A DNA stretch of 64,000 bases, from assembly GCA_022606425.2 (NCBI GenBank), contig JAHDVF020001229.1, positions 1 through 64,000 on the forward strand. The letters are read 5' to 3'. The position numbers were made by a program, and so were the translations under genes. Below, in pieces: positions 47,701-57,175 of this stretch. The notes below the pieces were generated by a model. That model saw only the letters and a list, made by a program, of their open reading frames with translations. It did not search any database and was not told the origin of the DNA. Position 1 is the stretch's first letter; each line of letters begins with the position of its first letter. The DNA is from Lepidostoma basale. Taxonomy: Eukaryota; Arthropoda; Insecta; Trichoptera; Lepidostomatidae.

Positions 47701-50700
47701 CTATTTTAAAAATGTGCGTATAAATAAACGCCATCAGTATAAAAGCACCAAAAAACATCGAAGAGAATACCATTCGGAAGTGCCACTTCAGTAGGAATCT
47801 GAAAATTACATTAATCATTTAATTCATCTAGGAAAGTACTGCTAGTGTCAGAGTAAATAGTGATTCAACAGCCTAGTTTGATAACAATAAAGGTGTCAAA
47901 CGGGGTTGCGTAATGTCTCCGTGGTTATTTAATCTACATATGGCCAAGTGTATGAAAGAGCTGAAAGGGTTGGATGTAGGTGCCAATATGAACGGAGCGT
48001 CAATAAGCTGTTTATTGTATGTGGGTGATGCTGTCCTGTTTGTAGACAACGAACATGAACTACAAGTTCTGTTGACTTGTATGTATGAGGTATGCATGCG
48101 AATTATTTGATTATTTATAACATCTGTCAAAACTGATCATATTTGTAAACAATTTAATAATATTTTTAATATCGCTGAGGAAGGGCTGGGTTGTCCGAAA
48201 TATGTCTGATATTTAATTTTAAAAGTTATTGGACTTGGATATTCTGGCTTACAGAGGTTCAGCTCATGTGGCTATTCCTCTTACGTCTGATGGGAACATT
48301 GTTGGAAGGTGATTTGGTGGGTTGTTTTTATGCGGGGGCATGATTTGTGTGGCCCGGAGTGTTCCTCTGAAGGAGGATCGATTTTGGGCGCTTGTGGCGG
48401 CTGGAGGTGTTTGGGTCGTAATTTGAGAGGTATTTTATTGTGGGGTTAGGATGTGAAGGGAGTCCTTTGTAAAAACGTTAGGCAAGTTTCAGAATGAATT
48501 CATCTATTATCGGGATTACCGATTGTAGGTGCAGTTGTGTGATCCTGGTCTATGAAGGCGCACCAAGCGATAAACGGATAGCCTTATTTTGCAGGATTTG
48601 GAGTTTTCGTATGTGACTCGAAGCTGCATAGCCCCAGATTGGGGCTGCATAGGTGAAGATCGGCCTTATGACCGTTGTTGTATTATATATACAAAGTATA
48701 TAAAAAAGAAAAAGACAAACAGAAGAAGATAAGGTTCATTAACTTACGAGAAGCCGCAGTCGGGTTTCTGGAAGCCGTCTCCCGGTATGAGAGTGAAGTA
48801 TGTGAAGAAGAAGGCGGCGGGCAGCGCCCAAAGAGCGGCGAGGGCGGCGCAGGTCGCGCGGCGGGTCACCAGCGCGGCGTAGTGCAAAGGCCGCACGATG
48901 CCCAGGTAGTGGTTCACCGCCAACGCCGCCAGATGGAGCACCGTCATTATTATCCCGCCCAGCCTGAAACATTTTTCTGGTCTAGACAATTTGTGGCTTC
49001 ACATTGAGGATGTTGAGCTTCAACATTCGGACCGGAATTGGACACACAGAGTCTTGGCGCGGAGACCGTAGGCGGTGGATGACGTGGTGCAGGATCCCAA
49101 CAAGGTGTATCTGTAAAGAAAATACATTTTATAAACAACGAAACATTGCGCCGCCTTTTACGGAAACGACGTGATGGTTTGTTGTTGTTTATAAAATGTA
49201 TTTTCTTCACAAATACGTCGCGTCCCGACTGAGGTTTTCCATGGTTCCCTCAGTTGTAAGGCGAATGTCGGGATGCTTTTTAGTTAGCCCATGGAACCAC
49301 AAGACAGGCACACTTACAATCACGTAGTTAAAACCACACCCAAAAGCACTATTTTTTAAACTTAGCTTACACCACCTTGAAATATTAAAAATCAAGGTAT
49401 CAATTCTCAAAGACAGCACTAGTAAAAATAACATGGGGGATAAAGAGCCATCTGACAAGATTATTCCAGTCGGGGAAAGAAGATGGATGAAAGTCGCGCA
49501 GGATAGAGGAAAATGGATAATATTTGAAGAAGCCTATCCAGCAGTGGAGGGAAGCAAAAGATTCAAACCGGGAGCGTTCACAATAATCCACATGTACTTT
49601 AGACATTAACCTTTCCAATAACGTACTAAAAATACGCGCGTAGCGGTGCTGTGTAATAACTACACACTACAAAATGAGATGTTGAAATCTTTATGCGGAA
49701 TATTTATAGGATGTTGCTTTAGTTAACTGTTAAAGTCTAAAATGAGCCGAAGACTACTAGTCGAAGTCTACGACTCTACAAGTCGAAACTAACGGATTTT
49801 GGCCGATTATGGTCTATTTTTTAAGCCCGAATTATATTACTCGTACTTACAACCGGGTACTGTAATTTTTAGGGCTTGGAATTGACATAATATGCATATT
49901 TTTTTCTGGACTAAGCATTTTTTGTTTTGAGAACCATAGACTTCTTTAGCCCTAGTTATTAGAGAATATAAAAGCATAGTTCAGGGTTTAGCGAATATTT
50001 CAGGGTTTTCCGGGTGAGAGAGCAAGTAAGTGTTATATTTTTACTTTGCCCATATTGTATGTAGTCTCCCTTTTTTTAAAAAACGACAAGAATACACAAG
50101 CAAAAAGTAAACAATATACATCGTAAGTATAGGAAGTATTCATTTTTCAAAAATTGCAAACCATCTTGCAGGGAGAACAAGGAAACGGCGCCATCAATGA
50201 TTGCGCATTCTATGAGTTCTTATCGAGGGGTCGTTCTCCTGTTTATAATTCTTGTAAACATCGACCAAGTCTTACCCCCGAAAATATAGAAAAATATATA
50301 ATTGTATCATACAATACACTTAATAGTTTGTCACATAAGACCTAGTTTTTTCTAGTCAACAGTGAACATAAGGTTAGAGAATATAAAAAAATATGGTATT
50401 GACATCTTCTTCTTCTTCGATGGCCCTACAGCCCATATCGAGCCTTAGCCTCCAGTATTCTTCGCCTCCAACTCCTCCTGTCCTCCGCTTCGACCCTCCA
50501 ATCTGACACTCTTAACAATCTTGCTCCATCTCTCCCAACTTCATCCTCCCATCGCAGCCTTGGTCGTCCAATTGGTATTTTACCACCTGGGTACCACTCC
50601 AGCAATCTTTTTGGGGTTCGCGATGACGGCATCCTCTGAACGTGACCGGCCCATCTCAGTATATTCAGTCTGACCTGTGTGGAGAGACTGGGAGCTTTGT

Positions 50701-53700
50701 AAATATTGTACAGCTCGTCATTATGCCGCACTCTCCAGCCTCCACCGTCATTCACAGGCCCCAGAATTCTGCGCAGCACCCTTCTCTCAAAAGTATCCAG
50801 TCGCTCTGCGGATTTCGCTGTCATTGTCCACGCCTCACATCCATAGGTCACTACTGTTCGGATGATTGTTTTATACAGGGTGATTTTGGTTTTCCAGTGT
50901 ACGTTTCTTGATTTGAGCGCTGGTAGTAGAAATAAGAAGAATGTTTTGTTACCAATTGTGATTCTTCTTTCGATTTCCTTGTGATCTTCGTTTTCTTTTG
51001 TTATAGACGAGCCCAGGTAAGTGAAGTCCTCCACCATGTATTGACATACAAAAATAATATAATATAAATCCGAGCCCTAGTTATACAATGCTATTATTTT
51101 TCGTTTATGATATTTGAAGTCGTGTCAGCCGCTCTGCGATGTATTTAAAGGACATATTTAATGTTATTTTTTGTTTAAACAGCTTCCCTGCTCTCTGATT
51201 GAAACCACACGGAAATGCGCTGAAATCAGTTTTTGTATGAATAAACTCATAAAATATGTTGTAAATATCGCGCCCGTCAAGAGTCGACGGAAACCTGATC
51301 GTCGGTTTTTCCGTTGTATCATTGGCGGATAATTATATTTAATTATTTAGCCCACGAGATGTGATGCGCCCTATATCTTATGCCGGTCCCTAATGCCGAA
51401 AAATGAAAAAAAAAAAATGGGAACTTAGCATTTATTCGGAAAGGAGATCTGATTATGATATTTTTTTTTAACTTTTTTCCCTATTTCGTGCGATATTTCC
51501 TATCGTAATATAAATAGGCAAAAACCCGTACCGTTGTCGTCAATGAAAGAATACGAGAATTATCCTTTGAATACAAGAGAGCGAAAGAGAAATAATTCGA
51601 TTCTCTGCGAAAGTAATTTGAAATGCACACGATGCGCATGCCCGATAACGTTTCTGTATAATATTGAAATTTGTTCTGATTATTGGTGCATGCATTACAA
51701 ACGATCAAACCATGAAACTTAATGTAGACTTTGGTTTATTTCCGTGAATATTTCATGGGTTGCAACTAGTTTCAAATATTATAATATATTAATTCGTCTA
51801 ATCGTAAAGAAAAATGCCTAATAAATATTTGATAACACAACTAAAAATTAATAAAATTATAATAAATATTTAAAGTAATATGTTATTTTTACCTTTTGTG
51901 AGGCGTATCTATTGAGAAAAAATTAACACTGGAGAGATTCATAATTTTGCGATATTATTTAAGCACAACGAAAAAATACCACGGACCGCCAGTGTTGACT
52001 TCTGTTAGGAACGATTAAAATACTATTTTTGGGATTTATGCATGGCGTCTGTTTCCCTTGAGTTATTGCACGAACCAAGCCAAACAACCATTGTACGCGA
52101 TTTTAATATGTATATTCATATCTAATAAATTAACGTTCAGTATAGGAAAAATATATATATATTCTCGTAGAGTCCGTTCACGACAGGGAGATCGTTTGCA
52201 ATAGTATGAAAGACAGTGCGTTTACAAAAAATCTAGACGATATTTTTATTTTATTTTTTTATGATTGGAAACCAAAAAAAAAATTTCAATCGTATATTCA
52301 AACATTGAAATAAATAAACATGTTATTTTTATTATTTTTTTGCTATCAGAATATAAAAAATGCTATCAGCTTAATTGTAATAATTATCAAAATTAAGTTC
52401 ATGAAAATTATAATTTGCTTATTATTTTTTTCTTGGAAAAGCGACTAAGGGTGAGACTAATAATACTGATACGTTTTTTTCCTTTATTGTTTTTTATTAC
52501 AATATTTGATCCTTGCAGGTGTCTCGTGTCTGCGTGACACCCGTGCCAACGGAAAGGCAACGTTCACTCCGATCAGTAGAAACAAGTGCAAAAAACGTAA
52601 CAATTCCAGTCAGAGCCAATTAAGCAAGTTTCTATGATCGTGCTTTCAGCGTTGCGGGTCCGTTGGCGTGGAATAGCCTCCATGTTAGTATTAAGTATGA
52701 GGATAGTGACGTTAAATTTAAGAAACTTCTAAAGACTGCTCTGTTCGGTCAGTCATTTCCTAGTGCGCCCTTGGAGTAATTGATTTTGCAAAACGGCGCA
52801 CTTTAAATATAAGTCATCAAAATAAGAAATAAATAAATAACTCTCGCACCTCCGTGACACACACGCTCGTCGATTTTTCCTACTTAGAACATGTCCGCCT
52901 TTCAGTAATTGATTAATTTGGTCATGCCATGTCTTCCTTGGTTTTCCACAACTTCTTTTTCCATTCATACTACTTGTGTATATATTTTTGAACCATTCTT
53001 CCCATATCCACTAGTCCATATGTCCAAACCATCTTAGTGACCCTTTCTTAATTTTATTTAAGACGCATTCATCCGCCTTAGATTCCATTATAACTTTTTC
53101 ATACATTGTTTTTCCATTGGGTATTCTATCACACATTGTTTTTCCGAATGTTGTTCTTAGTGATCTCATTTCTACTGCACTTATCCTACTTTCATCCGTC
53201 TTCTGCCATCTTCAAGCTTCACTTACATACGTAATGGCCAGTAATATTAATAATTGAATAAGAAAGTGCAATTAATGCTTTAAAAGGAATACGAAATCAA
53301 TTAAATACTTGGCATCAGACAGACTGATATCGAGAGAAGAGCGTGGGCGAGCGTTCAATCTATTCAAATAATTTAATGAATAGTAATTATAACCACGGCT
53401 TTTACTCCGAAACGTTCGATATTGAACTGTTTCTTTCGGCTAATGATAGCGTAGGACGCGTATCCAAGCGATATATAGTTCATATAAGGGGACCTAACAG
53501 TCCCGTAAAATAGCTATAGTGATTTTTTTCAGCTATAGTGTAAAAAAAATCCTCGATATTAAAGAATGAAGCGGTGTATCCTTTCTTGCTATCCCTCTGG
53601 GGAAACGTATTTATAATTCACATGTAGCGTTTAATATATTTGATAATTTTATTGCCTCGTTAAAATATTCCGTATTTCTCGTTCACAACTTCCAGATCAC

Positions 53701-55995
53701 AGAAGCATCGTCTAATGTAAACAATTACATAATGTTAAATAATCAGAAAATATCATTTAATGGTGAAATATATAAGGTTAACCCTTAACGGACTTAAGTC
53801 ATCTCTGACGTGACAACAGAACTTTGTCGCTGCAGTCGTATGGCATGTGTGAGGTGACAGATTCATATTGAATTTGTTGTCTGTGGAATCTGCGCGTTAT
53901 TACTTTATCAGTTGAATATTACCAATAGAGCGATTAACATACACTGTGCCTTTTTAAAATTAAATATTGATATAATATCATATACAAAAGATACAAAAGC
54001 TAGCGCCCGTTAAGGGCTAAAAGTGTATCTTGTTAGATATGTGAAAAATTAAACATGTTTTTTTAAATCAACATGCGATTTCATTTTTAAAATATTTATT
54101 TCGACAACTTTTATCCCGCGTGACAATACTCTACGTAAGTAAAAATACGATAGAATAATGAATGAAACTTGTACAATGCAATTAATAAATGTAAAATTAA
54201 AAAAAACTTAACCTAAATTTTTTACAACATATTTAAATTTGTAATAATACATAACATATTCGAAATTAGCCCATTAAACAGTTCGTTAGTACTATTTTAT
54301 ACTTTTTACGTCTAACTTCATTCATGAACTGTTTATTTCTTCTTCTTCTTCGTTATTGTAGACCTATGTGGTCTGTTCTCCAGAGTGTTGCTCCTCCTGT
54401 GAGGTAGACTCTCGGCTGTTCTTCCATCTTTTAGGAGGTCTTCCACGAGGACGAGTCCCATGAGGTTGATTATGCAATGCAATATAGGGGAGTCTGGTGG
54501 TGTCCATTCTTTGAACATGATCGTACCAGTCCCCTTTTCGCTGTCTGCTCCATCGTATAATATCCTCAATCTCACATATCTCTCTTATTCTGGTGTTCCT
54601 CACGCGATCTCTCAGTGTCTTCCCTGCTATCGTCCTTAGTGTCTTCATTTCGGAAGTCCTCAAAACTTGTTTGGTCCTTACTGTGTCTGCCCTTGCTTCG
54701 ACGCCATTTGTTATATTAGTCTTACGCATGCTTTATAGATTCTCATCTTACTCTTAATGGCCATGTCTTTGTTTTTCCATATTGTGCTGCTGCCTTGTTT
54801 ACTTGGGCTTGTATTTCTTTCTGCAGATCAGCTCCCCCCACCAGGTATATGTCTAGATACTTGAAGGTCCTGACCTGTCCTATGAATAGATTTTCTATAA
54901 CGAGGTTACATGTTTTGGGTGTTTTAGAAAAGGTCATACATTTTGTTTTTTTTTCGATAGAGATCGTCGACAGAGAACTGTTTTCGCAATTCGTTATTTA
55001 TCATTAATGGCTTACTTCATCATTTCGCACTTTCGTAACTGGGTGCGAGCGCAGCTCTCAATTTAATCCTCTACTAAATGCGCCAAAAGAAGCATAACTT
55101 CAATAATAATAAAACAATGTGTTCTTTTACCGACCCCTATGTTTGGAAGCGAAGCATGGAACTGGCAAAAGAAGGATGAAAGTAGAATAAATGCAGTAGA
55201 AATGAGATCTCTTAGACGAATGTGTGGTACTCTGTGTATGATAGTGTCGAATGAAAATATAAGAAGTGAATGCGGTGCGAATGATGGTGTCATGAACAAA
55301 ATAATGAAAGGATCATTAAGATGGTTTGGACATATGCAAAGAATGAATGAAGAAAGAATGGTAAAAAAATATATGTTAATGATGTAAATGGAACTAGAAA
55401 TAGAGGCAGACCGAGGAAAACGTGGCACGATCAAATAAATCAAGACTGAATTTCGGCCATGTGAGGAGTCAGAGAAATCGACGCGCGTGTATGACACGAT
55501 GTATGAATGTTGAGGAAGCGAGAGAAATATGTCAGGAAAGAAAAGTGTGGCAGTCCATTCTTTCTGCCTTCCCCTTCGGGGAGACTGCGTGATGGTTAGT
55601 TAGTTAGTTACAATGCGAGGGGAGATTGATTGAACTTACCGAAGTCCTTCGAACACTAGCGTCGGGCAGTTGGACATGTCGAGGTCGCTGTACACGACCG
55701 GGAGCCAGCTGTTGATCACCAAACCGACGCCGAGGCATAGCGCGGAGTAGGCGTCCGCCCCGGCCAAGCTCAGGCTGATCTGCATAGTGGGGGACATGGG
55801 CCTCCTGATCCAAAACACGGACCCCAGGATTTTGGCGTTGACCACCACGGAGAGCAGGCACAGGGCCACCAGCAGCGGCACTATGTATGTGTACAGGCTT
55901 ATCGTGAGACTGAGGGTCTCCGACGCGCTCCTGTCGCTTGAATTATCTGACTCGTTGATTCTCCTTTCGAACACCCCTTCTCCGGAGTCGTTCAT
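44627..55995 (-). CDS. Class A orphan GPCR, complete
   Basis: Seven-transmembrane receptor, minus strand, five coding exons in phase: 55995-55640, 48963-48748, 47798-47627, 46542-46288, 44791-44627; 1164 nt, 387 residues plus stop. N-terminus has sequon NSS and NES. TM1 ends SVVVNAKIL (N1.50); TM2 has LAGADAYSAL (D2.50); TM3 ends AVNHYLGIVRPLHY, so NHY replaces DRY; TM4 has ALWALPAAFFF; ECL2 Cys in KPDCGFS pairs by family rule with NCPTLVFEG before TM3; TM5 FRMVFSSMFFGAFILMAF lacks the usual Pro; TM6 GSYLIGWIPGT; TM7 TVLNPIIYAARMSEIK (NPxxY); then a 54-residue tail with one Cys and many Ser/Asn. Aminergic-like overall, but TM3 has no Asp at the amine-binding position that I can see, so an orphan receptor. 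Ligand unknown. Confidence 0.93.
45205..45310 (-). repeat. Family P-D repeat, minus strand
   Basis: Minus strand: CTGACAAAGCTCCAGCGGAA, GCGAAACAGATTGG, AAAACTAAAACAAAGTGGTG. Inverted partner of 46018-46150. One core base differs from the other copy (CTGACAA against CTGACGA). Confidence 0.65.
45339..45812 (-). mobile_element. HTH-only IS630-type MITE in GPCR intron 4
   Basis: About 474 bp with inverted TTTTTTTTTAGAGGT ends. From ATG at 45714 (minus): MNRLTSEQRTQIEQIYF, a stop, NHGSVRQTYRALRPFYGRHN, RPSEQVIRKTMDRFRTTYTL. That is the N-terminal DNA-binding domain of the family also seen at 39636-40117, joined directly to the far end. The catalytic region is gone. Confidence 0.8.
46018..46150 (+). 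repeat. Family P-D repeat with hammerhead-like core
   Basis: CTGACGA (46050-46056), stem GCTCC/GGGGC (46058-46062, 46067-46071), GAAAC (46072-46076), then AAAACAAAAATAAAGTGGTG. Stem III does not match the hammerhead rule, so the core is incomplete. Confidence 0.6.
46288..46542 (-). CDS. GPCR exon 4 (TM6-TM7)
   Basis: Acceptor TTATTAATAG, donor GTACTA (non-consensus beyond GT but in phase). Codes KSSSEQQLASNVKATWTTLL, ILGSYLIGWIPGTIQYLLVC, ILKTVLNPIIYAARMSEIK. Confidence 0.92.
46610..46755 (-). mobile_element. N1 tail, degenerate, in GPCR intron 3
   Basis: GACCGCCACAGTG, CTTCTTCAACATTCATACAT, GACATTAAATATTTGATTTA, all on the N1 minus strand; GTTAGTT reduced to CAACTAATC. Confidence 0.65.
46756..47620. 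other. No gene (GPCR intron 3)
   Basis: Short ORFs at 46755-47001 (+) have no recognisable content. Confidence 0.4.
47627..47798 (-). CDS. GPCR exon 3 (TM5, ICL3)
   Basis: Acceptor TGTAATTTTCAG, donor GTAAGC. Codes FLLKWHFRMVFSSMFFGAFI, LMAFIYTHIFKIVRQHQVMR, YSRTGSTRVQGQGFK. Confidence 0.92.
47885..48110 (+). pseudogene. Non-LTR reverse transcriptase fragment
   Basis: Codes GVKRGCVMSPWLFNLHMAKC and CLLYVGDAVLFVDNEHELQV. The first is the RT QGCVMSP-type box; the second is the active-site box with YADD changed to YVGD, so catalytically dead. Confidence 0.78.
48168..48213 (+). ncRNA. Hammerhead-like ribozyme motif (P-C, copy 2)
   Basis: CTGAGGA 48175-48181, stem II GGGC/GTCC, GAAA 48197-48200, TATGTC with putative cleavage base C48206. 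Stem I 48168-48174 pairs with 48207-48213. Core complete. Confidence 0.6.
48232..48684 (-). pseudogene. Jockey-type RT C-terminal fragment
   Basis: Minus strand: VIRPIFTYAAPIWGYAASSH, IRKLQILQNKAIRLSLGAPS, stop, then IPIIDEFILKLA, PNPTIKYLSNYDPNTSSRHK. A..W....S......Q..A.R..LGA is the post-RT region of Jockey/CR1-type elements. The 3' part is shared with the hAT MITE 42944-43192. Confidence 0.75.
48748..48963 (-). CDS. GPCR exon 2 (TM3-TM4, ECL2)
   Basis: Acceptor AAATGTTTCAG, donor GTAAGT. Codes LGGIIMTVLHLAALAVNHYL, GIVRPLHYAALVTRRATCAA, ALWALPAAFFFTYFTLIPGD, then KPDCGF. GC-rich third positions, in contrast to exon 3. Confidence 0.93.
49116..49207. repeat. Perfect 24-bp inverted repeat
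   Basis: Left arm 49116-49139 (AAGAAAATACATTTTATAAA + CAAC), right arm 49184-49207, no mismatch, 44-base loop. In GPCR intron 1. Confidence 0.95.
49440..49605 (+). pseudogene. N3-type non-LTR tail end
   Basis: Codes WMKVAQDRGKW and, after a shift, LKKPIQQWREAKDSN, matching ...GQDRDEWKKLEEAYIQQWRD at 63080-63150. Confidence 0.6.
49606..50404. other. No gene recognised (GPCR intron 1)
   Basis: Nothing supported. Confidence 0.4.
50405..51040 (-). mobile_element. N5 non-LTR C-terminal region, intact frame
   Basis: 203 open codons: VEDFTYLGSSITKENEDHKE, LYKTIIRTVVTYGCEAWTMT, LDTFERRVLRRILGPV, LNILRWAGHVQRMPSSRTPK, GRPRLRWEDEVGRDGARLLR, WRRRILEAKARYGL, stop at 50426. Ends in GAAGAAGAAGAAG (50408-50420). 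Starts at the Y-G-S thumb region, so 5'-truncated, but the frame is undamaged, suggesting recent insertion. Confidence 0.9.
51041..52589. other. No gene recognised (GPCR intron 1)
   Basis: AT-rich. The segment CCGTGAATATTTCA.GGGTT at 51740 recurs at 63701. Confidence 0.45.
52590..52835 (+). pseudogene. Jockey-type RT C-terminal fragment with (AATA)n tail
   Basis: Codes FYDRAFSVAGPLAWNSLHVS, VKFKKLLKTALFGQSFPSAP, LE, stop at about 52778. This is the clear AFSVAGP.AWNSLP...FK..LKT.LF C-terminus. Ends AAATAAATAAATAA (52827-52841). Confidence 0.82.
52838..53235 (-). mobile_element. N1-related tail, diverged
   Basis: Minus strand: GKPRKTWHDQINQLLKGGHV, LSRKNRRACVSRRCE; upstream KVWR.LE-like RMNGKRS and EMRSLR-like segments with repeated CATTGTTTTTCCATTGGGTA. 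No GTTA tail. Confidence 0.75.
53236..53777. other. No gene recognised
   Basis: Nothing supported. Confidence 0.4.
53782..54016. repeat. Candidate TTAA-type MITE (235 bp)
   Basis: Ends CCCTTAACGG and CCGTTAAGGG are perfect inverted decamers; flanks are TTAA (53778-53781) and CTAA (54017-54020). Fits piggyBac/Kolobok-type targeting with one mutated flank. Non-coding. Confidence 0.5.
54020..54336. other. No gene recognised
   Basis: AT-rich. Confidence 0.4.
54337..54965 (-). mobile_element. N2 non-LTR tail, minus strand
   Basis: Codes MTFSKTPKTCNLVIENLFIG, VNKAA, NGVEARADTVRTKQVLRTSE, KTLRDRVRNTRIREICEIED, YDHVQRMDTTRLPYIALHNQ, GRPPKRW, stop; (GAA)n tail at 54338-54352 (TTC on plus). Start just 3' of the YADD box. 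Confidence 0.88.
55128..55611 (+). mobile_element. N1 non-LTR tail beside GPCR exon 1
   Basis: FGSEAWNWQKKDESRINAVE, frameshifts near 55230 and 55370, SLRWFGHMQRMNEERMVKK, RGRPRKTWHDQIN-like, ending GTTAGTTAGTTA at 55595-55611, only about 30 bases from the GPCR splice donor. Confidence 0.87.
55640..55995 (-). CDS. GPCR exon 1 (N-terminus, TM1-TM2)
   Basis: ATG at 55993-55995; donor GTAAGT. Codes MNDSGEGVFERRINESDNSS, LYTYIVPLLVALCLLSVVVN, RRPMSPTMQISLSLAGADAY, VGLVINSWLPVVYSDLDMSN. An acceptor TTTGTTTCAG ends at 56016, so a separate 5' UTR exon lies further right and was not found. Confidence 0.93.
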
Positions 55996-56104
55996 CGCCT
56001 CTTGTGATTAATATCCTGAAACAAAAAAAAAACACAATAGATTCTTATCATGTAAACCTAACCTAAACTTATAGCCACATTTAACAGATTTTGGCTCTAT
56101 ATTA

Positions 56105-56170
56105 AATATTTAATACGAATGAAAACGTTTGTTTTCTAAAAGTTTTATTGCACTGACATGTTTTTTAGAA
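56105..56170 (-). repeat. P-A fragment
   Basis: TAATACGAATGAAAACGTTT, GTTTTCTAAAAGTTTTATT, then GACATGTTTT; core hairpin lost. Confidence 0.6.
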
Positions 56171-56389
56171 GATTTTTTATATTTTATAATAATATGCTAA
56201 CTTTTAAAGCGCTGTTTTTATGATGTAATCACCTCAAGGGCGCATTAAGACGTGTTTTAAATCTAAATGTGAACGCTGCGCATGATTGATATTCGCGATC
56301 GATTAGAAAGTATAATAGAACAAAATATGCAAGTTTGGGTATGAAATATGAAAAATATGGGTTTTCAGCTTAGATCTGAAGCAGGCATT

Positions 56390-56495
56390 GTCAAATGTTA
56401 AGACACTTGAAAATGCCTTTAGCAATGCGAAACATGTCATTCTCATAAAATATAATGAAACTTCTAGATAACGGGCGTTTTCATTCGTAATAAAG
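56390..56495 (+). repeat. Penelope-like 3' end, family P-A
   Basis: TTGAAAAT, GCCTTTAGCAATGC, GAAACATGTCATTCTC, ATAATGAAACTTCTAGATAA. Block 56407-56438. Confidence 0.7.
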
Positions 56496-56789
56496 ATTTA
56501 GTCAAGTTACGTAAAACATACTCTAACCATGTCGGCTGAAATTGAGCTGATTTAGCTAGTGAGACAAATTGAATTATTAAATTACAAAAGTTGTTTAACT
56601 CATGCCTATACTTTTATTAAAATAAATCTTAATTATGCTTTTATTGGTATTAAATCAAATTAAATATTGTCTAAATACGCGTATTTTAAGTACTGCATTT
56701 CCTACCTGTGTTTATGGACAAATAATTACATATTTTTTTGTAAATATTTGTTTAAAGCTAAGATGCAGTGCACAAGGATGTTCTTATTT

Positions 56790-57175
56790 CGACCCCTATG
56801 TATAGAAGTGAATCGTGAAACAGACAAAAGAAGAATAAAAATATAATAAATGCAGTAGAAACGAAATCTCTTTGACGAATGTGTGGTAAATCTATATATC
56901 ATAGTGTTAAATTCAATTATAAGATGTTAATGTAGTGCGAATGAAAGGGTTATTATAATTAGACACATAGAAATTGATGTAAACATTTGGACACATTGAT
57001 GATGTAAACAGTACAGAATAGAGGTAGACCGATGAAAACGTGACACCAGTAGGACACGCAAAGAGTCGGAGAAATTGATGTGCGTGCATGACACGATGTA
57101 TGAATGTTGAGTAATCGAGAGAAGTGTATCAGGAAAGAACAGTGTTGCAGTCTATTCTGTCGTAAGTTGGTTAGT
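56790..57175 (+). mobile_element. N1 tail, degenerate
   Basis: CGACCCCTATGTATAGAAGT, TTGACGAATGTGTGGTAAAT, ATAGAGGTAGACCGATGAAA, GCATGACACGATGTATGAAT. Heavily decayed, short GTTGGTTAG end. Confidence 0.75.

Larger units (their letters stand above)
48111..48716 (+). repeat. Penelope-like 3' end, family P-C, copy 2, split
   Basis: Left part 48111-48231 holds CATCTGTCAAAACTGATCAT and the hammerhead-like core; right part 48685-48716 holds ATACAAAGTATATAAAAAAG. In copy 1 (15400-15710) these are contiguous, so the Jockey-type fragment 48232-48684 was inserted between them. Confidence 0.75.

Noticed and set aside
50642..50911. Plus-strand ORFs opposite N5
   Set aside because: Shadow frames of the intact minus-strand retrotransposon sequence.
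52517..52640. Host exon after a CTTGCAG acceptor
   Set aside because: All frames stop quickly or lead into the Jockey-type C-terminus at 52590-52780.
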